From Pseudomonadota bacterium (GTDB taxonomy: Bacteria; Pseudomonadota; Gammaproteobacteria; Xanthomonadales; Xanthomonadaceae), in NCBI GenBank assembly GCA_023423235.1, contig JAFAFY010000004.1:1-17682 (forward strand): a DNA stretch of 17,682 nucleotides, read 5' to 3'. Within the stretch, counting starts at the first letter, position 1, and each line of letters starts with the position of its first letter. The notes beneath the pieces are model-generated. The model was not told the origin of the DNA. It ran no database searches and worked only from the letters and a program-made list of their open reading frames with translations. Shown piece after piece: positions 7,612-14,781 of this stretch. Position numbers and translations under genes: made by a program.

Positions 7612-8376
7612 ATGCGCAACATCGACTTCAGTTCCTGGAACGCCACGCTCTCGACGCTGCTGGGCATCGTGCTGGTGTCGCTGATCGTGGTCGGTATCCG
7701 ACTGGTGTTCATGCAGGTCATCCAGCGCAGGCGCGAGCGGCAGAACCGGCAGATCAACGAGCGGCTCAAGACCCTGATCGCGGCCTACAAGGTGCTGGGT
7801 GGATCGTTCACCGGCGAGTTGACCGTCGATCCGGCGCACCTGCGCGAGCTGCGGCGACGGGCGTCGCAGGCCGGGCCCGGCTCGCAAACCCAGGTGGCGT
7901 TGGCGCAGGCCGAAGCGGCGCAGGCACAGGCGGAGGCGGTGATCGCGGACGCCGATGCCTTCGACAGTCCCGCGGCGGAGCGCCGGCGGCGGATCCGCGA
8001 CGCGGTGGAGGCTGCGCTGTCGGACGTGATCCTGCTCGGTACCGAGGAACAGGTACGGCTGGCGGCCGAGGCGGCCAGCGACATGGTGGCCGGGCGCAGC
8101 GTGCATACGCGCAGGCTGGTGGTGTCGTTGCGCGCGTTCATCCGCGAGGCGCTGGATCTGGACCCGGTGCCCAGCGGGGTGACGATCCCCGACCAGGGGC
8201 CGCTGCGCTCGGAGATCGGCGGCAAGCGCAGTGGTGGTGGCGAGGGCGCAGGCCGCGGCGGCGGGGGTGCCGGCGGCGGAGGCGGAGGCGGCATGGGCGC
8301 GGGAATGGGCGCTGGCGTCGGCATGGGCGCCGGCGTGGGCCTGGGGCGCGCCGGCGAGGATGCCGACCCACGCTGA
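7612..8376 (+). CDS. Membrane-anchored hypothetical protein with glycine-rich tail (254 aa)
   Basis: I do not recognise a named family. After a short polar start there is one strong hydrophobic segment (about residues 13-35, TLLGIVLVSLIVVGIRLVF). A basic stretch follows (QRRRERQNRQ), which suggests an N-out, C-in single-pass anchor with a cytoplasmic body. Residues 40-200 are charged and helical, with an AQAEAAQAQAEAV coiled-coil-like run. The last 50 residues are nearly all Gly, with Ala, Met and Val (GGGGAGGGGGGG, then MGAG and VGMGAGVGLG repeats), and look disordered. The ATG at 7612 has a strong GGAGG. It is divergent from hemE and convergent with the aroK-aroB frame. Existence as a gene is well supported by the start site and composition; function is unknown. 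Confidence 0.8.
   Translation: MRNIDFSSWNATLSTLLGIVLVSLIVVGIRLVFMQVIQRRRERQNRQINERLKTLIAAYKVLGGSFTGELTVDPAHLRELRRRASQAGPGSQTQVALAQAEAAQAQAEAVIADADAFDSPAAERRRRIRDAVEAALSDVILLGTEEQVRLAAEAASDMVAGRSVHTRRLVVSLRAFIREALDLDPVPSGVTIPDQGPLRSEIGGKRSGGGEGAGRGGGGAGGGGGGGMGAGMGAGVGMGAGVGLGRAGEDADPR
8230..8360. repeat. Low-complexity glycine-codon repeat tract
   Basis: Runs of GGC/GGG/GGA codons, followed by imperfect ATGGGCGC(G/T)GG-type units, encode the Gly-rich tail of the upstream membrane protein. Several G-tracts of three or more occur on the plus strand. Such tracts are prone to slippage, so length variation between strains is expected. Confidence 0.7.
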
Positions 8377-8429
8377 TGCCCATTGCGACAGGCGATCCCG
8401 CGCGGCGCGACGGGACCCGGCGGGCAGCT

Positions 8430-10085
8430 TCAGCCGGTGCGCAGCACCGAAAGCACCGCGGCCTCGGGCACGTCGGCCAGCACCCGCGCGTGGCCGATGC
8501 CGTCCCAGACCACGAAGCGCAGGCCGCCGGCCTGGGCCTTCTTGTCCAGGCGCATGTGCGCGAGCAGGCGTTCGGGGTCGAGGCCGGCGGGCAGCGCGAC
8601 CGGCAGGCCGAGGCGCTGCAGCAGGTCGCGCAGGCGATCGCCGTCGGCCGCGGTCGCCAGCCCCAGCGCTTCCGACAGCCGCGCGGCCAGCACCATGCCC
8701 ACGGCCACCGCCTCGCCATGGTTGAGGCCGTCGTAGCCCTGCTCGGTCTCGATCGCATGGCCGAAGGTATGGCCGAGGTTGAGCAGGGCGCGCTCGCCAT
8801 GCTCGAACGGGTCGCGCGCGACGATCGCGGCCTTGTGCGCGCAGCTGCGCGCGATCGCCTCGGCCAGCGCGGCGTCGTCGCCGTGCAGCAGCGCCTCGGC
8901 GTGGGCGTCCAGCCAGTCGAGGAAGTCGGCGTCGCCGAGCGCGCCGTACTTCACCACCTCGGCAAGGCCTGCGCGCAGCTCGCGGGCGGGAAGGGTGCGC
9001 AGTGCGGCGGTATCGGCGATCACCGCGCGCGGCGGATGGAAGGCGCCGACCAGGTTCTTGCCCTGAGGCAGGTCGACCGCGGTCTTGCCGCCGACCGAGG
9101 AGTCGACCATCGCCAGCAGCGTGGTCGGCAACTGCACGCAGTCGATGCCGCGCATCCAGCACGCCGCGGCGAAGCCGGCGAGGTCGCCGATCACCCCGCC
9201 GCCGAGCGCGAACAGCGTGGCGTCGCGGCGCAGGCGTGCGTCGGCCAGCGCATCCACCACTTCGGTGAAATGCGCCAGGGTCTTGGCCGCCTCGCCGGCC
9301 GGCAGCACGTGCTGGTGGATCTGCAGGTCGGGCCGCGCCGCGTACAGGGCGTCGGCGACCTGTTGCGCGTACAGCGGTGCGACGTTGTGGTCGCTGACGA
9401 GCATCGCCGCGTTGCCGCGCACGCTCCCGGCCAGCAGCGCGCCGTCGTCGAGCAGGCCGGGGCCGATGTGGATGTCGTAGGGGGCATCGCCAGCCACGGC
9501 GACGGTGCGGGTGTCGGGAGATGTTTCGGTCATGCGGGGTCCGGTGGCGCGTCGCGGTGCGCGCGAGAGATGGGATTCGACCAGCGCGATCAGCTGCGCG
9601 GCGGCATCGGCGGGCGGCTGGTTGCCGGTCTCGAAGCGCAGTTCCGCGGCCTCGGCGTACAGCGGCGCGCGTTCGGCCGCCAGCGCGCGCAGCACCGCTT
9701 CGCGATCGCCGCCGGCCAGCAGCGGCCGCGAGCGGTCGCGCGCCAGGCGCGCCAGTTGCTGGTCGACGTCGGCGTGCAGGTGGATCACCAGGCCATGGGC
9801 GCGCATCGCCGCGCGGTTGCCGGCGTCGAGCACCGCGCCGCCGCCGGTGGCGATGATCCGCGGCGGGCCGTCCAGCAGCGACTGCAGCACCGCGCGCTCG
9901 CGGGCGCGGAAGCCGGCCTCGCCTTCGCATTCGAAGATCAGCGGAATGCGCGCGCCGGTCTGGCGTTCGATCTCGTGGTCGACATCGACGAACGGCAGCT
10001 CGAAGTAGGCGGCGATGCGCCGGCCGATCGACGACTTGCCCGAGCCCATCGGGCCGACCAGGACGAGGGAGCGGGGGAATGGCAT
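8430..10085 (-). CDS. aroKB: Shikimate kinase / 3-dehydroquinate synthase in one frame (AroK-AroB fusion, 551 aa)
   Basis: One open frame without a stop encodes two shikimate-pathway enzymes. Residues 1-180 are shikimate kinase: P-loop GPMGSGKSS (11-19), substrate Asp in VDVDHE (Asp36), FRARE (59-63), TGGGAV (80-85) and lid RDRSRPLL (116-123). A linker rich in Arg, Ala and Pro follows (about 170-184). Residues 185-551 (MTETSPDT...) are 3-dehydroquinate synthase, with LPAGEAAKT, the GGGVIGDLAGF cofactor loop, the metal-site region VDSSVGGKTAVD, GLAEVVKYG and LNLGHTFGHAIE. Each half has a normal length. AroB makes 3-dehydroquinate from DAHP with NAD and a divalent metal; AroK phosphorylates shikimate. 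In most proteobacteria these are two adjacent genes; fused AroKB proteins are known elsewhere, for example in Thermotoga. Because no stop separates them, aroK cannot end before entering aroB. Internal initiation at 9533 could still make free AroB. A sequencing error removing a stop is the main alternative. Confidence 0.9.
   Translation of the reverse strand: MPFPRSLVLVGPMGSGKSSIGRRIAAYFELPFVDVDHEIERQTGARIPLIFECEGEAGFRARERAVLQSLLDGPPRIIATGGGAVLDAGNRAAMRAHGLVIHLHADVDQQLARLARDRSRPLLAGGDREAVLRALAAERAPLYAEAAELRFETGNQPPADAAAQLIALVESHLSRAPRRATGPRMTETSPDTRTVAVAGDAPYDIHIGPGLLDDGALLAGSVRGNAAMLVSDHNVAPLYAQQVADALYAARPDLQIHQHVLPAGEAAKTLAHFTEVVDALADARLRRDATLFALGGGVIGDLAGFAAACWMRGIDCVQLPTTLLAMVDSSVGGKTAVDLPQGKNLVGAFHPPRAVIADTAALRTLPARELRAGLAEVVKYGALGDADFLDWLDAHAEALLHGDDAALAEAIARSCAHKAAIVARDPFEHGERALLNLGHTFGHAIETEQGYDGLNHGEAVAVGMVLAARLSEALGLATAADGDRLRDLLQRLGLPVALPAGLDPERLLAHMRLDKKAQAGGLRFVVWDGIGHARVLADVPEAAVLSVLRTG
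9531..9533 (-). other. aroB: Internal ATG, conventional start of the AroB part
   Basis: This ATG is where a stand-alone AroB (367 aa) would begin, so the aroB domain spans 8430-9533 and the aroK domain about 9534-10085. The bases before it on the minus strand (CCACCGGACCCCGC) have no good Shine-Dalgarno. This slightly favours translation as a fusion. Confidence 0.5.
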
Positions 10086-10196
10086 CGGCGCATGCTAGCA
10101 GCGCCCGCGCCGGGCGACACGGATAACACAAGCCTCACCCCGGATTACGGCGGGCCGGCGATGGTGGCAGGCCCATTGCCACTCCGGAGTCGTGTC

Positions 10197-10400
10197 ATGT
10201 CGGTTGCCAAGGTCATCGAAATCAATGCCGCATCGTCCACCAGCATCGAGGAGGCCGTGCGCCTCGGCGTCGCCAAGACCGCCGAGACGGTCACCGGCAT
10301 CCGCGGGGTCTGGGTCAACGAGATCAAGGCCGATGTCGGCGAGGACGGCGAGATCAGCCAGTGGCGGGTCAACCTGCGGATCACCTTCGTCGTCAACTGA
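10197..10400 (+). CDS. Dodecin, small flavin-binding protein (67 aa)
   Basis: Dodecins are 65-72-residue proteins that form hollow dodecamers and store or buffer flavins (FMN, riboflavin or lumichrome). This protein has the full pattern: VAKVIEI at the start, SSTSIEEAV, then TVTGIRGVWVNEIKADV with the flavin-stacking Trp (Trp43), and WRVNLRITFVV at the end. The ATG at 10197 has GGAG (10186-10189) seven bases upstream. The gene sits alone, divergent from aroK, and its stop lies eight bases inside the convergent kinase gene. It is too small to stand out from the long open frame it lies in, but the family match is clear over its whole length. Confidence 0.93.
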   Translation: MSVAKVIEINAASSTSIEEAVRLGVAKTAETVTGIRGVWVNEIKADVGEDGEISQWRVNLRITFVVN

Positions 10401-11256
10401 TCCGCAGGTCCCGGTCCGGGCCCTGTCCCGGCAGCGGCCTGCGCGCCGCGTCGAGTGCGATGGTGATATCGGCGAGCCCGGGCAGCGTGCGCAGCGCATG
10501 CCGGCTGACGCGCTCGAAATGCTGCACGAAGCGGACGACGGCCGCGCGGTCCATGCCGCTGCGGTCGTCGCCCGTCGCCTGGTCGACCCGCTGCAGCGCC
10601 TGTTCCTGTTCCCAGCGCCAGCCGGCGACGACATCGAAGCCCGGTGGCTGCAGGAACAGCAGGCGGTCGATGCGTTGCCATAGCGACGGGTAGTCGCGTG
10701 CCAGCGCGGCGTTGCACCAGCGCCGCCAGTGGCCATCGAGGTCGTCCTCGCGTTCGAGCGCGTTGACCGGCGCCGCCAGTGCCTCCGGCGGCTCCGCCGG
10801 CGCGCCCACGCACCAGCCTTCGAACACCACCAGATCGGCGCGTGCGACCTGCGGCCACAGCGCCTGCGGCAGGCGACAGTCGCCCAGCTTGTCGAAACGC
10901 GGCAGCGCCACCGGCGCGCCTGCCCGCAAGGCATCGAGCACGTCGCAGCCCAGCGCCACCTCGTGGGTGCCGGGCGGTCCGCGCGTGGCCAGCAGCGGGT
11001 GCACCTCGCGCGCCAGCGACTGGCGCAACTCGTGGTCGAGGTAGAGATCGTCGAGCGACAGCACCGCGACCTGCAGGCCGCGCGCGCCGGCGGCATCGGC
11101 CAGCTGCGCGGCCAGGGTCGACTTGCCGGTACCCTGCAGCCCGCTGATGCCGAACACGCGGACGCGGTCGGCGACGATGCCGTCGAGCAGGCCGCCGACC
11201 AGGGCATCGGACCAGCGTTGGGCGGGTGGAGTGGGTTGGGCGGGTGGTGTGGGCAT
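10393..11256 (-). CDS. P-loop kinase, D-glycerate 3-kinase-like (287 aa)
   Basis: The family phosphorylates small metabolites; plant GLYK makes 3-phosphoglycerate from D-glycerate, while the E. coli and yeast relatives are less well defined. Visible motifs are the Walker A GLQGTGKST (residues 39-47), LSLDDLYLDHE (66-76) where an Asp would bind Mg and substrate, and TRGPPGTHEVALG, a block typical of the glycerate kinase type. Further on are LPRFDKLGDCR, a Walker B-like LVVFEGWCVG, and an Arg-containing WRWEQEQAL region. No signal peptide or membrane segment is seen. The ATG at 11256 gives the family length, although the ribosome site is weak. The first 13 residues repeat PTPPAQ twice. The gene is divergent from pdxH and overlaps the dodecin gene tail to tail by eight bases. 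Substrate identity is uncertain; a pantothenate- or uridine-kinase-like role is less likely. Confidence 0.82.
   Translation of the reverse strand: MPTPPAQPTPPAQRWSDALVGGLLDGIVADRVRVFGISGLQGTGKSTLAAQLADAAGARGLQVAVLSLDDLYLDHELRQSLAREVHPLLATRGPPGTHEVALGCDVLDALRAGAPVALPRFDKLGDCRLPQALWPQVARADLVVFEGWCVGAPAEPPEALAAPVNALEREDDLDGHWRRWCNAALARDYPSLWQRIDRLLFLQPPGFDVVAGWRWEQEQALQRVDQATGDDRSGMDRAAVVRFVQHFERVSRHALRTLPGLADITIALDAARRPLPGQGPDRDLRIS
11218..11253. repeat. 18-bp tandem duplication with G-quadruplex motif at the kinase start
   Basis: TTGGGCGGGTGGAGTGGG (11218-11235) is followed at once by the same unit with one change (11236-11253). It encodes PTPPAQ twice on the minus strand. The plus strand has six GGG tracts with loops of 1, 6, 2, 1 and 6 bases, which meets the G3N1-7 quadruplex rule. 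It lies directly after the kinase ATG, with the G-rich strand as template for the kinase. Confidence 0.85.
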
Positions 11257-11357
11257 CCCGGCACGATAGCGCAGCCGCGGGCCTGTCCCCACCGGTTCGA
11301 TCCACGGCTGCGACGGGGCGGTTCGACAACGCCGCGCCGCGGCGCGATCATCGCGGC

Positions 11358-11963
11358 ATGACTGCGACCACTGCCCTGTTGTCCGAAGCCCTCGCCACCT
11401 TCGCCACCCTGTTCGACGAGGCCGCTGCCGCCGGCGAGCCCGACCGTACCGCGATGACCGTGGCCACCGCCGCGGCCGACGGCCGCCCCTCGGCGCGCAC
11501 GGTGCTGCTGAAGGCCTGGGACGACCGCGGATTCGTGTTCTACACCCACTTGGACGGACGCAAGGGCCGCGAGCTGCAGGAGAACCCGCATGCCGCGCTG
11601 CTGTTCCACTGGCCGCGGGTGCGCCAGGGCGTGCAGGTGCGCATCGAGGGGCCGGTGGTGATCGTCTCCGACGACGAGGCCGATGCCTATTTCGCCTCGC
11701 GCCCGCGCGGCAGCCAGCTTGGCGCCTGGGCCTCGCGCCAGTCCGATGAACTTCCCTCGCGCGAGGCGTTCGAGCAGCGGCTGGCGGAGCTGGATGCGGA
11801 GTTCGCCGGGCGCGAGGTGCCGCGTCCGCCGCGCTGGTCGGGCCTGCGTGTGCGTCCGGACCGGATGGAGTTCTGGTATGGCGCCCAGTACCGGCTGCAC
11901 GAGCGCTGGCTCTACGAATGCGACGTCGCCGGCGATTGCCGCAAGCGGATGCTGTATCCGTAG
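11358..11963 (+). CDS. pdxH: Pyridoxine/pyridoxamine 5'-phosphate oxidase
   Basis: PdxH oxidises pyridoxine or pyridoxamine 5'-phosphate to pyridoxal 5'-phosphate using FMN, the last step of B6 synthesis and salvage. The FMN-binding RTVLLK (residues 47-52) and FVFYTH are present, as are SRPRGSQLGAWASRQS and the C-terminal signature MEFWYGAQYRLHER (170-183). The protein ends RMLYP, like the family's usual x-x-LxP end. The 201 residues are slightly shorter than E. coli PdxH (218) because of a shorter N-terminal tail. The ATG at 11358 has no strong ribosome site; the frame is open further upstream, but that part looks non-coding. A strong terminator follows at 12028. Confidence 0.96.
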   Translation: MTATTALLSEALATFATLFDEAAAAGEPDRTAMTVATAAADGRPSARTVLLKAWDDRGFVFYTHLDGRKGRELQENPHAALLFHWPRVRQGVQVRIEGPVVIVSDDEADAYFASRPRGSQLGAWASRQSDELPSREAFEQRLAELDAEFAGREVPRPPRWSGLRVRPDRMEFWYGAQYRLHERWLYECDVAGDCRKRMLYP

Positions 11964-12027
11964 GCGGCAATCGCCGCATGGACGCAACAGCCGGCGCGGG
12001 CGGGGCGCTGCGATTGCAGATACGAAG

Positions 12028-12053
12028 AAGCCGCGGTCTCCCGCGGCTTTTTC
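12028..12053 (+). terminator. Rho-independent terminator after pdxH
   Basis: A perfect nine-base stem, AAGCCGCGG (12028-12036) with CCGCGGCTT (12041-12049), has a TCTC loop and is followed by TTTC. It sits 65 bases after the pdxH stop. On the other strand the hairpin is followed by CTTCG, so it may also stop cstA-ybdD transcription, more weakly. Confidence 0.85.
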
Positions 12054-12070
12054 ATGGGTGCCTGTCGCAG

Positions 12071-12099
12071 GCGGGCGGCGTGGGCTGCACGCCGCCCGC
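12071..12099. repeat. Perfect 12-bp inverted repeat downstream of ybdD
   Basis: GCGGGCGGCGTG (12071-12082) pairs exactly with CACGCCGCCCGC (12088-12099) around a GGCTG loop. There is no T-run on either strand, so alone it is not an intrinsic terminator. It lies just after the ybdD stop, 18 bases from the T-tailed hairpin. It may protect the 3' end of the cstA-ybdD mRNA. Confidence 0.7.
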
Positions 12100-12109
12100 C
12101 CGCAGGCGT

Positions 12110-12334
12110 TCAACAGCAGCGGAACCCGCTGCGCCCGCCGAAGCGGGCCTCCTGGCGCTCGCGGAAGAACGTCTTGTAGTCCATCGGCTCGCGGTCGGGG
12201 TGCTTCTCCAGCACGTGGCGGACGTAGTTGTCGTAGTCCGGAATCCCACAGCACAGCCGCGCGGTCTGCACGACCCTCCGCCACACACGCTTGTGCGTGG
12301 CGAAGTGTTCGGCAGTGACCAGTTGCCCGGCCAT
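12110..12334 (-). CDS. ybdD: YbdD/YjiX family small protein, CstA partner (74 aa)
   Basis: The sequence matches the YbdD/YjiX family (about 65 residues): GIPDYDNYVRHVLEKHPD, then MDYKTFFRERQEARFGG and the end RCC. In E. coli YbdD is needed for pyruvate uptake by CstA, and YjiX is the counterpart encoded next to BtsT (YjiY). The protein has no membrane segment and ends in two cysteines, a family trait. The ATG at 12334 lies 28 bases after the cstA stop, with GGAG ten bases before it, so the two genes form an operon. The N-terminus is about eight residues longer than in E. coli. Confidence 0.93.
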   Translation of the reverse strand: MAGQLVTAEHFATHKRVWRRVVQTARLCCGIPDYDNYVRHVLEKHPDREPMDYKTFFRERQEARFGGRSGFRCC

Positions 12335-12362
12335 CAGCGCGCCGCTCCGGCGAGGCCCGCCA

Positions 12363-14456
12363 TCACAGCCAGGCCTGCTGCTGTTCGGGCGTCAGTTCGA
12401 CGTACGGCGATTCCTTCGCGGTCGGCGTCGGGCTGCGGCGCGCGCGCAGGATCGCGCGGATCGCGAAGAACAGCACGCTGAACACCACGAACAGGAACAG
12501 CACGGTCAGGCCGGTGTTGACGTAGCCGTTGATCACGACCTGGCGCATCTGGCCGACGCTCTTGGCCGCGCCCAGCAGTTCGCCGTTGGCGATCGCGTTC
12601 TGGTAGTGGCGCGACTGGGCGAGGAAGCCCACCGCCGGCTTGGGATCGAAGATCTTGATCAGGCCGGCGTAGGTCGTGCAGATCAGCAGCCACACCGCCG
12701 GGACGATGGTCACCCAGGCGTAGCGGTCCTTCTTCATCTTGAACAGCACCACCGTGCACAGCATCAGCGCGATACCGGCCAGCATCTGGTTGGCGATGCC
12801 GAACAGCGGCCACAGGGTATTGATGCCGCCCAGCGGATCGACCACGCCCTGGTAGAGGAAGTAGCCCCACAGCGCCACGCAGCCCGCGGTGCCGACGACA
12901 TTCGCGCCCCACGATTCGGTCTTGCGCAGCACCGGCACGAAGTTGCCCAGCAGGTCCTGCAGCATGAAGCGGCCGGCGCGCGTGCCCACATCCACTGCGG
13001 TGAGGATGAACAGCGCCTCGAACAGGATGGCGAAGTGGTACCAGAAGGCCATCGCGCCCTCGCCGGTGCTGGGAAGGGCGTCATGCAGGATGACCGCGAT
13101 GCCCACCGCCAGCGTCGGCGCACCACCGGCGCGCGAGATGATCGTGCTCTCGCCGATCTGCTGGGCCTTGAGTTCCAGCGCCTCGGGCGTGATCACGAAG
13201 CCCATCTGGCTGACCGCCGCCGCCGCGCTCTGCACGTCGGTGCCCAGCACCGCGGCCGGGCTGTTCATGGCGAAGTAGATGCCCGGGTCGAGGATCGAGG
13301 CCGCGACCAGCGCCATGATCGCCACGAACGATTCCATCAGCATGCCGCCGTAGCCGATGTAGCGGGCGTGGGTCTCGTTGGCCAGCAGCTTGGGCGTGGT
13401 GCCCGAGGAGATCAGCGCGTGGAAGCCCGACACCGCGCCGCAGGCGATGGTGATGAACAGGAACGGGAACAGGCCGCCCTTCCACACCGGACCGTCGCCG
13501 GTGAAGGCGAACTCGGTCAGTGCCGGCATCTTCAGCGTGGTGACTTCCGGGCTGGCGATGACGATGCCGATGGCCAGCGCCACGATCACGCCGATCTTCA
13601 GGAACGTCGACAGGTAATCGCGCGGCGCCAGCAGCAGCCACACCGGCAGGACCGCGGCGACGAAGCCGTAGCCGATCAGCATCCAGGTGATCTGGGTGCC
13701 GGTGAAGGTGAATGCCGGGCCCCAGTACGGGTCGGCGCCGACCTTGCCGCCGAACCAGATGGCGGCCAGCAGCAGGACGATGCCCACCACCGAGATCTCG
13801 CCGATCTTGCCCGGGCGGATGTAGCGCATGTAGATGCCCATGAAGATCGCGATCGGCATCGTCGCGATCACCGTGAACATGCCCCAGGGGCTCTCGGCCA
13901 GCGCCTTGACCACGATCATCGCCAGCACCGCCAGGATGATGATCATGATCATGAACGCGCCGAACAGCGCGATGGTGCCGGCGACCGGCCCCATCTCCTC
14001 GCGCACCAGGTCGCCCAGCGAGCGGCCGTTGCGGCGCTCGGACACGAACAGGACCATGAAGTCCTGCACCGCGCCGGCCAGCACCACGCCGACGATCAGC
14101 CACAGCATGCCGGGCAGGTAGCCCATCTGCGCAGCAAGCACCGGGCCCACCAGCGGACCGGCGCCGGCAATCGCGGCGAAGTGGTGACCGAACAGCACGT
14201 TCTTGTTGGTCGGCACGAAGTCCAGACCGTCGTTGTTGACGATTGCCGGCGTTGCCCGGCGCGGGTCCAGCCCGAGCACCTTGTCGGCGATGAACAGGCT
14301 GTAGTAGCGGTAGGCGACCAGATAGATCGACACCGCCGCGACGACGATCCAGAGCGCGCTGATCTGCTCGCCCTGGCGCAGGGCGATGACGCCCAGACAG
14401 GAAGCGCCCAGCAGCGCGACCGCGCCCCAGAGCACATGGTTGAAAACACCCTTCAT
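12363..14456 (-). CDS. cstA: CstA-family carbon starvation / pyruvate-peptide transporter (697 aa)
   Basis: This is a multi-pass inner-membrane protein with many hydrophobic segments of 20 or so residues along its length. It carries the family's conserved early block VPTNKNVLFGHHFAAIAG followed by AGPLVGPVLAAQMGYLPG, and later GAVSGFHALISSGTTPK and GIANQMLAG. At 697 residues it matches E. coli CstA (701). The family was first linked to peptide use in carbon starvation and later shown to carry pyruvate; which applies here cannot be told from sequence. The start is the ATG at 14456 with GAGGGG (14465-14470) eight bases upstream. A longer open frame exists but has no membrane or family features. 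ybdD follows 28 bases downstream. Confidence 0.95.
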   Translation of the reverse strand: MKGVFNHVLWGAVALLGASCLGVIALRQGEQISALWIVVAAVSIYLVAYRYYSLFIADKVLGLDPRRATPAIVNNDGLDFVPTNKNVLFGHHFAAIAGAGPLVGPVLAAQMGYLPGMLWLIVGVVLAGAVQDFMVLFVSERRNGRSLGDLVREEMGPVAGTIALFGAFMIMIIILAVLAMIVVKALAESPWGMFTVIATMPIAIFMGIYMRYIRPGKIGEISVVGIVLLLAAIWFGGKVGADPYWGPAFTFTGTQITWMLIGYGFVAAVLPVWLLLAPRDYLSTFLKIGVIVALAIGIVIASPEVTTLKMPALTEFAFTGDGPVWKGGLFPFLFITIACGAVSGFHALISSGTTPKLLANETHARYIGYGGMLMESFVAIMALVAASILDPGIYFAMNSPAAVLGTDVQSAAAAVSQMGFVITPEALELKAQQIGESTIISRAGGAPTLAVGIAVILHDALPSTGEGAMAFWYHFAILFEALFILTAVDVGTRAGRFMLQDLLGNFVPVLRKTESWGANVVGTAGCVALWGYFLYQGVVDPLGGINTLWPLFGIANQMLAGIALMLCTVVLFKMKKDRYAWVTIVPAVWLLICTTYAGLIKIFDPKPAVGFLAQSRHYQNAIANGELLGAAKSVGQMRQVVINGYVNTGLTVLFLFVVFSVLFFAIRAILRARRSPTPTAKESPYVELTPEQQQAWL

Positions 14457-14464
14457 TCGGAGAT

Positions 14465-14470
14465 CCCCTC
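14465..14470 (-). promoter_or_regulatory. Ribosome binding site of cstA
   Basis: Read on the minus strand this is GAGGGG, eight bases before the ATG at 14456. It fixes the start against the longer open frame upstream. Confidence 0.55.
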
Positions 14471-14738
14471 GGTGGAGGCGCACAGGGTCGCCCTGCGCGG
14501 CGATGCGGTCAATCTCCAGCGGGGCGAATCCACGCGATCGCAGGTAAGACTTTCGTCGCAGGCGGCCGCGCCTGCCGCGTCCCGTATCGCGGTGGATGCC
14601 GGGCGCGGCGGCTGGATGTGCGCGCCGTGCAATCGGCTGACGCGTCAATCGGTGAGGTTGCAGTCCGCCTGCCTGCAAACCGGCCACGCCCGTGGCGCGT
14701 GCATTGGCGAACGCCTGGACACATTGCAATTCCGCCTG

Positions 14739-14762
14739 TCATCCCCGCGCAAGCGGGGTGAG
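14739..14762. repeat. REP-like palindrome (single copy)
   Basis: GTCATCCCCGCGCAAGCGGGG contains arms CCCCGC (14743-14748) and GCGGGG (14753-14758) around GCAA. It resembles the widespread GTCATTCCCGCGAAAGCGGGAAT intergenic repeat of xanthomonads and other proteobacteria. It lies about 20 bases after the corA stop and has no T-run, so it is more likely a repeat element or mRNA 3' end than a terminator. Confidence 0.45.
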
Positions 14763-14781
14763 GGACCTGCGCAGGGGCTGC

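Larger units (their letters stand above)
14457..14781. other. Non-coding region between cstA and corA (325 bases)
   Basis: No open frame here resembles a protein. It should hold the cstA promoter and leader. A TTGACC (minus strand, about 14509-14514) resembles a -35 box, but no good -10 follows at 17 bases. I see no clear CRP-type site, although cstA is CRP-controlled in E. coli. A palindromic REP-like unit lies near the corA end (14739-14758). Confidence 0.6.

Noticed and set aside
8230..8360. CRISPR-like or minisatellite array in the Gly-rich tail
   Set aside because: The units are short, irregular and explained by glycine codons; there are no spacers and no regular period.
7383..10196. 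1005-aa open frame on the plus strand ending in the dodecin
   Set aside because: It runs antisense to aroK-aroB and part of hemE, with composition typical of antisense translation. Only 10197-10400 has family similarity and a ribosome site.
14457..14729. N-terminal extension of CstA (91 residues)
   Set aside because: It lacks membrane segments and family similarity, and the ATG at 14456 has a good ribosome site and the conserved N-terminus.
14739..14762. Intrinsic terminator for corA
   Set aside because: The hairpin is good, but no T-run follows on the minus strand, so it was listed as a REP-like palindrome instead.
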